The notes under the pieces: model-generated
Told to the model about the DNA's origin: nothing
Seen by the model: only the letters and a program-made list of their open reading frames with translations
Databases searched by the model: none
DNA from: an uncultured Clostridia bacterium
Lineage (GTDB): Bacteria > Bacillota > Clostridia > Oscillospirales > Acutalibacteraceae
Direction of reading: 5' to 3'
Assembly (NCBI GenBank): GCA_947628175.1
Contig: CANQZA010000015.1
Location: 1 to 37,125 of the forward strand
Length of the DNA stretch: 37,125 bases
Position numbers and translations under genes: made by a program
Shown: piece by piece, positions 27,382 through 35,875 of the stretch
Layout of the letters: the number at the start of each line of letters is the position of its first letter
Position numbering within the stretch: the first letter of the stretch is position 1

Positions 27382-27410
27382 AATATATCACAATCCAAAG
27401 ATAAAATCAA
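27382..27410 (-). promoter_or_regulatory. dusB operon promoter abutting the start codon
   Basis: Minus-strand TTGATT (27405-27410), a 17-bp spacer, and TATATT (27382-27387) with an extended -10 TG. The -10 ends 7 bp before the dusB ATG, so the predicted start of transcription falls at or next to the start codon. Confidence 0.65.
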
Positions 27411-27484
27411 TTATAACATCAGCAGCCGATATAATGCAGGATCATCATGTGTATTTGATTATCGCAATAGTTTTATTTTTTTAG

Positions 27485-27512
27485 TTGATATTATGTGTTT
27501 TTGTGATACAAT
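27485..27512 (+). promoter_or_regulatory. polA promoter
   Basis: TTGATA at 27485-27490 and TACAAT at 27507-27512 with a 16-bp spacer and an extended -10 (TGA before TACAAT). It lies about 35 bp before the polA start. Confidence 0.6.
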
Positions 27513-27547
27513 ATATTATCAAATATTTGAACGGGGTAATTGCTTTT

Positions 27548-30151
27548 ATGAAATTGCTTGTTATTGACGGAAACAGTATAGCAAACAGAGCTTTTTACGG
27601 CATCAAGCTGCTTTCAACCAAAAACGGTGATTATACGAATGCCATTTACGGTTTTTTGAATATTCTTTTGAAACTCAGTGATTTGTGTAATCCCGATGCC
27701 GTGGCTGTTGCCTTTGATGTTCACGCGCCGACATTCCGTCATAAGCTTTATGATGGATACAAGGCAGGACGGCACGCTATGCCCGATGAACTCAGACAGC
27801 AGATGCCTGTCCTTAAGGAAATTCTCAACTGCCTTGGGTACAGAACTGTTGAACAGGAGGGCTGGGAGGCAGACGATATTTTAGGTACTCTTGCGCAGTC
27901 GTGCAGGCAGAATAAACACGAATGTTATATTGCAACGGGTGACCGCGATTCGCTCCAGCTTGCCCACGGGGGCGTTAAGGTTTTGCTTGCGAGAACCAAA
28001 ATGGGACAGGCTGTTACCGATTTTTATGATGAAAATGCGATTTATGATGAATATAAGGTCACCCCTGCCGAACTCATACAGGTGAAGGCACTCCAAGGGG
28101 ATTCAAGTGATAATATTCCCGGTGTCGCGGGGGTAGGTGCCAAAACTGCTCTTGATTTGATACAACGCTTTCACAGCATAGATTATATTTATGAAAACAT
28201 AGATACCATTGATGTAAAACCCGGCGTCAAAGCAAAACTCTCAAATGACAGAGAAAAAGCATATCTTTCTCTTGATTTGGGCACCATTCGTACAAACGCG
28301 CCTGTAAGCACCGATATTGAAGAGTACAGAATTAAACCGGGCGATAAGCAAAAGGCGGCGGCAATATTTGTACGACTTGAAATGTTTTCTCTCCTGCCTA
28401 AATTCGGTCTTGACCCCAATAGTGCCGTTGCGGAAACCACATCACAGCCTCAGAAAAAAAGAGAACTCACACGCCTCACCTGTGTTGACGCGGATTATCT
28501 TCTTTCCCGTCTGAAAGAAAAAGACGCCTATTTTTATCCCGATATAAATGACGCGGAAATAACGGATTTATATTTTTCGTTTGATGATGAAGTTATCGTT
28601 ATGCCTGCCGAAACGCCGGAATATTCGTATTTTATCCGTGCGTTTTTTAAAAACAAGAGTATAAAAAAATATTCCTATAATATAAAAGAACTTCACAGGC
28701 TTGCATGCAGGTATGATGTTGAACTTGAGGGTGTATGTGCCGATATCATGCTCTCTGCATATCTTTTAAGACCGAGTGATACCAATTATGATATTGAGCA
28801 TCTGTGCCTTGAATATAATGTTCAGGTGCCGGACTTCTTCAATGCTCTCGGCGAAAGAGATAAAACCGTTGCTTTTGCAAGTGTAATTAAGCCTCTTTAT
28901 GAAAAAATGGACGCTTTAATAAAAGAGGCAGATGAGGCCCATCTGCTCAATGATATTGAGCTTCCTCTTTCAAAGGTTCTTGCGAAAATGGAGTATATCG
29001 GATTTGAGGTCGATAAAGAGGGTATCGAAAAATTCGGCAAAGAGCTGGCTGTGCGGATAAACGATTTAACGCTTTCTATATACGAAAGTGTCGGATATGA
29101 ATTTAACATCAATTCTCCGAAACAGCTTGGCATAGCATTGTTTGAGGATTTGAAGCTGCCGTGCAAAAAGAAAACAAAATCCGGATATTCCACAAAAGCG
29201 GAGGTGCTTGAGGAGCTTGTAAGCGAACATCCCGTGATCTCACGGATTATGGAGTACCGCACACTTACAAAGTTAAAATCAACATATTGCGACGGTCTGC
29301 TTAAGGTCATTGAGCCTGACGGCAGAATTCATACGCGTTTTAATCAAGTTGAGACAAGGACAGGCAGAATATCGTCTCTTGAACCTAATCTTCAGAATAT
29401 TCCCATCCGGACAGAGCTTGGAAGGGAAATGAGAAAATTTTTTATTGCAGGGAAAGGAAAAAAACTTGTTGATGTTGATTATAGCCAGATTGAGCTGAGG
29501 GTTCTCTCTGATTTGGCAGACGACAAAGTCATGATTAACGCTTTTAACAATGGTGATGACATTCACTCTATAACCGCGTCGCAGGTGTTCAATCTTCCGC
29601 TTGAGATGGTTACGCCTCAGATGCGAAGTAGGGCAAAAGCAGTCAATTTCGGAATTGTTTACGGAATAGGCGCATTTTCTCTTGCTAAGGATATAGGTGT
29701 TACCAATAAAGAAGCGAAAAGCTATATTGACAATTATCTCGCGACATACAGCGGTGTAAATGATTATATGCGGAAAATGATTGATACTGCCAAAGAAAAA
29801 GGATACAGTGAGACTCTGTTTAAGAGAAAACGCTATCTTCCGGAGCTTGCTGCGTCAAACCGTATGCTGCGTGCGTTCGGTGAAAGAGTTGCCAGAAATA
29901 TGCCCATTCAGGGAACGGCAGCAGATATCATAAAAATTGCGATGATTAAAGTGGACAACCGCCTTAAAAAAGAAAATATGAAAGCGCGCCTTATTCTCCA
30001 GGTACACGACGAACTGATTGTTGAAGCGCCGGATGAAGAGGCACAGAAAACCTTGCAGATTGTTACCGAGGAAATGGAAAACGCCTGCAAAATGAAAGTC
30101 GTTTTGTGTGCCGACGGAAAAATTGGTAAAAACTGGTATGAGGCACATTAA
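27548..30151 (+). CDS. polA: DNA polymerase I
   Basis: PolA fills gaps and removes RNA primers in repair and Okazaki-fragment processing. The 867-residue protein has an N-terminal 5'-3' exonuclease domain (about 1-290, with EGWEADDILGT and GDSSDNIPG), a central 3'-5' exonuclease-like domain (about 300-460), and the polymerase domain. Polymerase motifs are intact: motif A VDYSQIELR with D644, the O-helix RSRAKAVNFGIVYGIG, and motif C QVHDE with D821. The central domain lacks the DxE and other acidic residues needed for proofreading, as in several Firmicutes Pol I. I start at 27548, the canonical MKLLVIDGNS. The Shine-Dalgarno (GGGG) is weak. Confidence 0.98.
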   Translation: MKLLVIDGNSIANRAFYGIKLLSTKNGDYTNAIYGFLNILLKLSDLCNPDAVAVAFDVHAPTFRHKLYDGYKAGRHAMPDELRQQMPVLKEILNCLGYRTVEQEGWEADDILGTLAQSCRQNKHECYIATGDRDSLQLAHGGVKVLLARTKMGQAVTDFYDENAIYDEYKVTPAELIQVKALQGDSSDNIPGVAGVGAKTALDLIQRFHSIDYIYENIDTIDVKPGVKAKLSNDREKAYLSLDLGTIRTNAPVSTDIEEYRIKPGDKQKAAAIFVRLEMFSLLPKFGLDPNSAVAETTSQPQKKRELTRLTCVDADYLLSRLKEKDAYFYPDINDAEITDLYFSFDDEVIVMPAETPEYSYFIRAFFKNKSIKKYSYNIKELHRLACRYDVELEGVCADIMLSAYLLRPSDTNYDIEHLCLEYNVQVPDFFNALGERDKTVAFASVIKPLYEKMDALIKEADEAHLLNDIELPLSKVLAKMEYIGFEVDKEGIEKFGKELAVRINDLTLSIYESVGYEFNINSPKQLGIALFEDLKLPCKKKTKSGYSTKAEVLEELVSEHPVISRIMEYRTLTKLKSTYCDGLLKVIEPDGRIHTRFNQVETRTGRISSLEPNLQNIPIRTELGREMRKFFIAGKGKKLVDVDYSQIELRVLSDLADDKVMINAFNNGDDIHSITASQVFNLPLEMVTPQMRSRAKAVNFGIVYGIGAFSLAKDIGVTNKEAKSYIDNYLATYSGVNDYMRKMIDTAKEKGYSETLFKRKRYLPELAASNRMLRAFGERVARNMPIQGTAADIIKIAMIKVDNRLKKENMKARLILQVHDELIVEAPDEEAQKTLQIVTEEMENACKMKVVLCADGKIGKNWYEAH

Positions 30152-30214
30152 GCACATGCTTCTGTATGCGCAGGCACAAAGGTGATTTTCTGTGGTTGTA
30201 TTTAAGGTATTTAT

Positions 30215-30661
30215 ATGGTGATAAAAAAGTTTTCAAGAAAATATATTGACGATGTCGCCCGGATAGAACAAGTATGCTTTTCTGCCCCATGGAGTAGGGA
30301 GTCGCTTGCAGGCGAGCTTGACAATCCTTCTGCCCAATTTCTTGTGGCAGTCGAAAACGCAAAGGCAATAGGATATGTAGGTATTCATATCAGTCTCGGT
30401 GAGGGTGATATTATGCGTGTTGCCGTTTTGCCGCAGTTCAGGCGTACGGGCACAGGAAGAGCTCTTTTGAAGGAATGTCTTGCGTCAGATAAACTTGACA
30501 GGGTTTTTCTTGATGTAAGGGAGAACAATATTCCGGCACTAAGACTTTATGAATCGTTCGGCTTCAGGAGAATCGGGATAAGAAAAAATTACTATTCCAA
30601 TCCTACGGAAAACGCTCTTATGATGATGTGGAAAAAAACGGAAAATGAGGAGCTTTTATGA
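30215..30661 (+). CDS. rimI: Ribosomal protein S18 alanine N-acetyltransferase
   Basis: A 148-residue GNAT acetyltransferase. It shows the family start FSRKYIDDVARIEQVCF, the acetyl-CoA loop RRTGTGRALL (about residues 76-85), and the substrate block LDVRENNIPALRLYESFGFRRIGIRKNYY. RimI acetylates S18 and possibly other N-termini. The ATG is preceded by AAGG 7 bp upstream. Its stop overlaps the tsaD start by 4 bp (ATGA). Clustering with tsaD is classic; the usual tsaE and tsaB neighbours are absent here. Confidence 0.93.
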   Translation: MVIKKFSRKYIDDVARIEQVCFSAPWSRESLAGELDNPSAQFLVAVENAKAIGYVGIHISLGEGDIMRVAVLPQFRRTGTGRALLKECLASDKLDRVFLDVRENNIPALRLYESFGFRRIGIRKNYYSNPTENALMMMWKKTENEELL

Positions 30662-31677
30662 AAATACTCGGTATAGAATCCTCCTGTGACGAAACTGCGG
30701 CGGCAGTTGTTGAGGACGGAAGAATTGTAAAATCAAATGTAATTGCCACCTCTCTTGAGGAGCATAAGCTGTACGGCGGCGTTGTTCCGGAAATTGCGTC
30801 ACGCCGTCATGCGGAATGTATAAGCGGTGTTGTAAAAGCGGCTCTGGATGATGCTCAGTGTACCGCTGACGATATTGACGCAGTTGCCGTAACTTATGCA
30901 CCGGGGCTTATAGGGGCTCTGCTTGTAGGAGTTAATTTTGCAAAGGCATTCGCCCTGTCGGCAAACAAGCCGCTTGTGCCTGTACATCATCTCAGAGGGC
31001 ATATTGCGTCAAACTATATTTCAAGTGATGTTCAACCGCCGTTTCTTTGTCTTGTGGTAAGCGGCGGTCACTCGCATATCGTTGCGGTAAATTCGTATAC
31101 GGATTTTAAAGTCATAGGAAAAACGAGGGACGACGCGGCAGGAGAAGCACTGGATAAGGCAGGAAGGGCAATGGGTCTTGCGTATCCGGGCGGTATCAGT
31201 ATAGACAGACTAAGTGTGCGCGCAGATGAAAATGCCTATACCTTTCCGCATCCAAGAGTGAGCGGCAGCCCGTATGATTTCTCTTTCAGCGGACTGAAAA
31301 CGGCAGTTATCAATATTATTCATAACGCAAACCAGAAGGGTATCCGAATCAATACTGCCGACCTTGCAGCATCCTTTCAGAAAAGCGTTTCAGACTGTCT
31401 TATCGCAAATCTTGAAAAGGCAATGCTGGATTACGGTTATGAAAAAATTGTGATAGCAGGCGGCGTTTCAGCAAATTCTAAATTAAGAAAAGAGGCTGCG
31501 CTGATGTGCAAAAGGCACGGCCGTGAGCTTTTTTTGCCTGCGTTCAAATACTGCGGCGACAATGCAGCAATGATTGCTTCGCAGGGATATTATGAATTCC
31601 TTGCAGGTACCCGTGCGGATGAGGCGCTCAACGCCTACGCAACCATGCCGATTGATGAGAGCTACAAAAACAGTTGA
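30658..31677 (+). CDS. tsaD: tRNA threonylcarbamoyladenosine transferase subunit TsaD
   Basis: TsaD, with TsaB and TsaE, transfers the threonylcarbamoyl group to A37 of ANN-decoding tRNAs. The 339-residue ASKHA-fold protein shows ESSCDETAAAVV at residues 7-18, the metal-binding H111 and H115 in HHLRGHIAS, VVSGGHS, and the C-terminal CGDNAAMIA with the metal-binding aspartate. It overlaps rimI by 4 bp and so is co-translated with it. No clear terminator follows; the pckG promoter lies in the gap. Confidence 0.98.
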   Translation: MKILGIESSCDETAAAVVEDGRIVKSNVIATSLEEHKLYGGVVPEIASRRHAECISGVVKAALDDAQCTADDIDAVAVTYAPGLIGALLVGVNFAKAFALSANKPLVPVHHLRGHIASNYISSDVQPPFLCLVVSGGHSHIVAVNSYTDFKVIGKTRDDAAGEALDKAGRAMGLAYPGGISIDRLSVRADENAYTFPHPRVSGSPYDFSFSGLKTAVINIIHNANQKGIRINTADLAASFQKSVSDCLIANLEKAMLDYGYEKIVIAGGVSANSKLRKEAALMCKRHGRELFLPAFKYCGDNAAMIASQGYYEFLAGTRADEALNAYATMPIDESYKNS

Positions 31678-31725
31678 TTTACAAAATATATATTGTTACA
31701 TTTTAATGAATTTTGCACAGCGCTA

Positions 31726-31753
31726 TTGAATTTTTGGCATTTTTTGCTATAAT
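31726..31753 (+). promoter_or_regulatory. pckG promoter (extended -10)
   Basis: TTGAAT at 31726-31731, a 16-bp spacer, and TATAAT at 31748-31753 preceded by TGC (extended -10). The leader would be about 60 nt. Confidence 0.7.
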
Positions 31754-31821
31754 CTTTAGTGTGATATAAGGTTTAAGGCTTTATATATTATTACATTACG
31801 GACAAGGAGAGTAATTGTATT

Positions 31822-33603
31822 ATGAATACAAATCTTACAACAAACAAGTCGCTGCTTTCATGGCTGGACGAAAAGGTTGCGCTTTTAAAGCCATCGAAAA
31901 TTGTTTGGATTGACGGCTCAAAAGAGCAGATTGACGCTCTGAAGGCTGAAGCCGTTGAAACAGGTGAAATGATTAAACTTAATGAGGAACTTCTTCCTGA
32001 CTGCTATCTTCACAGAACGGCTGAGAACGATGTTGCCCGTGTGGAGGACAGGACGCTTATCTGCACAAAGACAGAAAAGGATGCAGGTCCCACAAATCAT
32101 TGGATGGAGCCTTCCAAGGCATACGAGATGCTTTACAACATTGCTGCCGGCTCCTATGAAGGCAGAACAATGTATATTATTCCTTACTCAATGGGTCCTG
32201 TCGGTTCACCTTTTTCTAAGATAGGTATTGAGATTACAGACTCCATTTATGTTGTTCTCAATATGAACATAATGACAAGAATAGGCACAAAGGTGCTTGA
32301 CACTCTCGGTGATTCAGACGACTGGGTACGCGGCATGCACTGCAAGTGCAATGTTGATCCTGAAAACAGATGGATCTGCCAGTTTCCCGAGGACAATACA
32401 ATTATCTCTGTTAATTCTGCTTACGGAGGAAATGTACTTCTCGGTAAAAAATGCTTTGCTCTTCGTATTGCTTCCTATCTCGGAAAAAATGAGGGCTGGC
32501 AGGCAGAGCATATGCTCATTTTGGGACTTCAGAAGCCATCGGGCGAAGTCAAGTATATCTGCGCTGCATTTCCTTCAGCCTGCGGAAAAACAAATCTTGC
32601 AATGCTTATTCCGCCTGAGGGATACATCAAAAAAGGCTATAAGGTCTGGTGTGTAGGCGACGATATTTCGTGGATAAGAAAGGGTCCTGACGGAAGACTC
32701 TATGCCATCAACCCTGAGAACGGTTTCTTTGGTGTTGCACCCGGAACAAATATGAAATCAAATCCGAATGCGCTCAAGTCAACAATGCAGGGCACGATCT
32801 TTACAAATGTATGCCATAATCTTGATAACAACACAGTTTGGTGGGAAGGACTTGACAAAAATCCTCCTGTAAATGCAATTGACTGGAAGGGTAATCCTTG
32901 GAACGGTGAGCAAAGTGACGAAAAGGGAGCTCATCCGAATTCAAGATTTACAGCTCCTGCCGTTAACTGTCCATGCATTTCCCCAGAATTTGAAAATCCG
33001 CAGGGTGTTCCTATTTCTGCTATCGTATTCGGCGGACGCCGTGCAAAGCTTACCCCGCTTGTATATCAGTCAAAGGACTGGAATCACGGTGTGTTTGTAG
33101 GCTCAATTATGGGTTCTGAGACAACTGCCGCCGCAACAGGTGCGGTAGGTGTTGTACGCCGCGATCCTATGGCTATGCTTCCATTCTGCGGCTATAATAT
33201 GGGTGATTACTGGAAGCATTGGATTGAAATTGGTGAGACTCTTGATCCTGACAAGGCTCCCAAAATTTTCAATGTCAACTGGTTCCGCAAGGATGATGAG
33301 GGCAACTTCCTCTGGCCGGGATTCGGCGATAATCTTCGTGTTCTCGACTGGATTATCGATCGCTGCGAAGGCAAGGTAGACGCACAGAAAACGGCTATAG
33401 GCTATCTCCCTTATGCAAAGGATATTAATCTGGAAGGTCTTGATATGACAGAAGAGGATCTTGATAAGATTCTTGATGTGGATAAGACCGCATGGGAGGA
33501 AGAACTCAAAGGCGTTGAGGAGCTTTATGCAAAATTCGGTGATACACTTCCCGAGGAGCTTGCGGCAGAGCTTGAAGAAGTTAAAGCAGATCTTGCAAAA
33601 TAA
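31822..33603 (+). CDS. pckG: Phosphoenolpyruvate carboxykinase (GTP)
   Basis: This enzyme interconverts oxaloacetate + GTP and PEP + CO2 + GDP. In anaerobic gut Clostridia it can run in either direction, for gluconeogenesis or for CO2 fixation into C4 acids. The 593-residue protein is of the GTP class, recognised by overall length, the P-loop region FPSACGKTNLAM with its reactive cysteine (about residues 251-262), PYSMGPVGSPFSKIGIE, and the NWFRKDDEGNFLWPGFGDN block. AAGGAG lies 12 bp before the start, slightly long. It is a single-gene unit between its own promoter and terminator. Confidence 0.97.
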   Translation: MNTNLTTNKSLLSWLDEKVALLKPSKIVWIDGSKEQIDALKAEAVETGEMIKLNEELLPDCYLHRTAENDVARVEDRTLICTKTEKDAGPTNHWMEPSKAYEMLYNIAAGSYEGRTMYIIPYSMGPVGSPFSKIGIEITDSIYVVLNMNIMTRIGTKVLDTLGDSDDWVRGMHCKCNVDPENRWICQFPEDNTIISVNSAYGGNVLLGKKCFALRIASYLGKNEGWQAEHMLILGLQKPSGEVKYICAAFPSACGKTNLAMLIPPEGYIKKGYKVWCVGDDISWIRKGPDGRLYAINPENGFFGVAPGTNMKSNPNALKSTMQGTIFTNVCHNLDNNTVWWEGLDKNPPVNAIDWKGNPWNGEQSDEKGAHPNSRFTAPAVNCPCISPEFENPQGVPISAIVFGGRRAKLTPLVYQSKDWNHGVFVGSIMGSETTAAATGAVGVVRRDPMAMLPFCGYNMGDYWKHWIEIGETLDPDKAPKIFNVNWFRKDDEGNFLWPGFGDNLRVLDWIIDRCEGKVDAQKTAIGYLPYAKDINLEGLDMTEEDLDKILDVDKTAWEEELKGVEELYAKFGDTLPEELAAELEEVKADLAK

Positions 33604-33616
33604 ATCGTATTCTTTT

Positions 33617-33650
33617 AAAAGCAGAAATCCGTCAGGACTTCTGCTTTTTA
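33617..33650 (+). terminator. Intrinsic terminator after pckG
   Basis: A 10-bp stem (33617-33626 with 33639-33648), extendable by 3 bp past one mismatch, followed by a T-run. Confidence 0.85.
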
Positions 33651-33701
33651 TAATACAGAGGTGCTCTGTCTATATAAAATTCCCAAAAGCGTAATTAATT
33701 G

Positions 33702-33730
33702 TTGCATATTTGCGCAAAATAATATATAAT
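33702..33730 (+). promoter_or_regulatory. pgk promoter with palindrome in the spacer
   Basis: TTGCAT at 33702-33707 and TATAAT at 33725-33730 with a 17-bp spacer. A perfect 10-bp palindrome, TTTGCGCAAA (33709-33718), lies within the spacer, where a repressor could act. Confidence 0.65.
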
Positions 33731-33783
33731 TGTTAAGGCAAAAATATGTTGGTAAATATTTACTATAAAGAGAGGTTATGTTC

Positions 33784-34983
33784 ATGGATGCTTTAAACAA
33801 AAAGACAATTGAAGATATCGAAGTAAATGGCAAAAAGGTTCTTGTTCGCTGTGATTTTAATGTTCCGCTCAAAGACGGTGTAATCACAAATGATAAAAGA
33901 ATCGTTGCTGCTCTTCCCACAATCAAATATCTTATGGAAAACGGTGCAAAGGTTATCCTTTGTTCTCATCTTGGCAGACCTAAGGGAGAATATAAGCCTG
34001 AATTCAGTCTTGCGCCTGTTGCAGCCAAGCTTTCAGAGTATCTCGGTACGGAGGTTAAGCTTGCAGAAGATCCTGAGGTAGTCGGTGAAAACGCAAGAAC
34101 AATGGCACAGCAGCTTCAGAACGGTGAAGTTATGTTGCTTGAAAATGTGCGCTACCGCAAAGAGGAAACAAAAAATGAGGAGGTTTTCTCAAAGGAGCTT
34201 GCATCTCTCGCAGATGTATTTGTCAATGATGCTTTTGGCACAGCACACCGTGCGCATTGCTCTACAACAGGCGTGGCATCTTATCTTCCGGCAGTCTGCG
34301 GCTATCTGATTCAGAAAGAGATCAAGTTTATGGGCGGAGCACTCGCAGATCCGAAAAGACCCCTTGTTGCCATTCTCGGCGGCGCGAAGGTTTCGGATAA
34401 AATCGGCGTCATTTCAAATCTTATTGAAAAGTGTGACACAATAATCATCGGCGGTGGTATGGCATATACCTTTATGAGATATCTCGGTCACAGCATAGGC
34501 GATTCTCTTCTTGAAGAGGATTGGATTGAAAAAGCAGGCGAGATGATGAAATCTGCTGAGCAAAAGGGTGTAAAATTCCTCATTCCCATTGATAATAAGG
34601 TGGGCAAGGAATATGATGAGAATACAGAGTTTATGATTGTCAACAGCGATGAGATTCCGGACGGCTGGATGGGACTTGATATCGGTCCTGAAACAGAAAA
34701 ATTGTTTGCCGATGCCATTAAGGGTGCAGGTACCGTAATATGGAACGGTCCTATGGGCGTATCCGAATGGGATAATTTCGCATCAGGTACAATTACCGTT
34801 GCAAAGGCAGTTGCAGAATCAGGCGCGATATCTGTTATCGGCGGCGGAGATTCCGTTGCTGCTGTTACAAAGCTCGGCTTTGCGGATAAAATGAGTCACA
34901 TTTCAACAGGAGGCGGCGCTTCTCTTGAATTTCTTGAGGGTAAAGAGCTTCCGGGTATTGTTGCTCTGATGGATAAAGAATAA
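33784..34983 (+). CDS. pgk: Phosphoglycerate kinase
   Basis: Pgk transfers phosphate between 1,3-bisphosphoglycerate and ADP in glycolysis and gluconeogenesis. The 399-residue protein has the substrate-binding VRCDFNVPL and SHLGRPKGE, the [11 protein letters not shown] hinge region, GGGMAYTF, and the nucleotide-binding GGGDSVAAV with [14 protein letters not shown] near the C-terminus. I choose ATG 33784, 8 bp after GAGG; the in-frame ATG at 33778 is only 2 bp from it. It is the first gene of pgk-tpiA-gpmI. The gap gene usually found just upstream is absent. Confidence 0.98.
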   Translation: MDALNKKTIEDIEVNGKKVLVRCDFNVPLKDGVITNDKRIVAALPTIKYLMENGAKVILCSHLGRPKGEYKPEFSLAPVAAKLSEYLGTEVKLAEDPEVVGENARTMAQQLQNGEVMLLENVRYRKEETKNEEVFSKELASLADVFVNDAFGTAHRAHCSTTGVASYLPAVCGYLIQKEIKFMGGALADPKRPLVAILGGAKVSDKIGVISNLIEKCDTIIIGGGMAYTFMRYLGHSIGDSLLEEDWIEKAGEMMKSAEQKGVKFLIPIDNKVGKEYDENTEFMIVNSDEIPDGWMGLDIGPETEKLFADAIKGAGTVIWNGPMGVSEWDNFASGTITVAKAVAESGAISVIGGGDSVAAVTKLGFADKMSHISTGGGASLEFLEGKELPGIVALMDKE

Positions 34984-35008
34984 AAAATGATAAAAGAGGT
35001 ATATTGAT

Positions 35009-35776
35009 ATGAATAAAGCTTTGCGTAAGGCTGTTATTGCCGGCAACTGGAAAATGAATAACACTCCGCAGGAAACGACGGCTCTTATTAAGGAAATGAA
35101 GCCGCTTGTTGCAGATGCTGACTGTGATGTTATAATCTGTGCGCCTTTTGTTGATCTTCAGGCTGCACTTGACGCTTCGGAAGGCTCAAATATAATGGTC
35201 GGTGCCGAAAACTGTCACTGGGCGGAAAGCGGCGCTTATACAGGTGAGGTATCCGCTCCTATGCTTAAAGCCATGGGTGTCCCTTATGTAATAATCGGCC
35301 ACAGTGAGAGAAGACAGTATTTCGGAGAAACCGATGTTACAGTAAACAAGAGAGTACGCGCGGCTCTTGACAGCGGTTTGAAAGTAATACTCTGCGTCGG
35401 CGAAGTCCTTGAGCAGAGAGAGCAGGGTGTAACATTTGAAGTTGTAGGTATGCAGACAAAAATTGCACTTAAAGGCGTTACCGAAGAAGAGCTTGACAAT
35501 ATTATTATTGCTTATGAGCCTGTATGGGCTATTGGAACAGGAAAAACAGCAACTGCCGATCAGGCGGACGAGGTAAACGGATATATCCGCAGTGTGATTG
35601 CAGAGCTTTACGGCAAGGCTGCTGCTGACGCATTTGTTGTTCAGTACGGCGGCTCAATGAATGCTAAAAACGCGCAGGAGCTTCTCTCTAAGGAGAATGT
35701 TGACGGCGGACTTATCGGCGGCGCATCTCTCAAAGCAGAAGATTTTTCAATCATTGTAAAAGCCGCAAGCAAATAA
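35009..35776 (+). CDS. tpiA: Triosephosphate isomerase
   Basis: TpiA interconverts dihydroxyacetone phosphate and glyceraldehyde-3-phosphate. The 255-residue TIM-barrel protein has every key residue: N13 and K15 (GNWKMN), H98 (IIGHSERR), E170 (AYEPVWAIGTGK), the mobile loop 6 and the phosphate-binding GGSMNAKN. AGAGG precedes the start. It lies 25 bp after pgk and should be co-transcribed with it. Confidence 0.98.
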   Translation: MNKALRKAVIAGNWKMNNTPQETTALIKEMKPLVADADCDVIICAPFVDLQAALDASEGSNIMVGAENCHWAESGAYTGEVSAPMLKAMGVPYVIIGHSERRQYFGETDVTVNKRVRAALDSGLKVILCVGEVLEQREQGVTFEVVGMQTKIALKGVTEEELDNIIIAYEPVWAIGTGKTATADQADEVNGYIRSVIAELYGKAAADAFVVQYGGSMNAKNAQELLSKENVDGGLIGGASLKAEDFSIIVKAASK

Positions 35777-35788
35777 AGGTCGCATTTC

Positions 35789-35815
35789 AAACGGGTGGGA
35801 TTGTCCTGCCCGTTT
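35789..35815 (+). terminator. Hairpin between tpiA and gpmI (partial terminator or attenuator)
   Basis: A 7-bp stem (35789-35795 with 35809-35815) with inner GGA/TCC pairing. Only a short, broken T-stretch follows, so it probably reduces rather than ends transcription into gpmI. Confidence 0.5.
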
Positions 35816-35875
35816 AAGTTTGGGTAAGCAAAATATAGACCAAAACAAAATTAAATAAAATACGGAGGATTGAAC

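Noticed and set aside
31693-31710. Rex-like sequence TTGTTAC-N4-TAATGAA upstream of pckG
   Set aside because: The right half matches at only about 4 of 7 positions, too weak in AT-rich DNA.
33731-33737. TGTTAAG just after the pgk -10 as a Rex half-site
   Set aside because: Only one half-site is present; the expected second half is not there.
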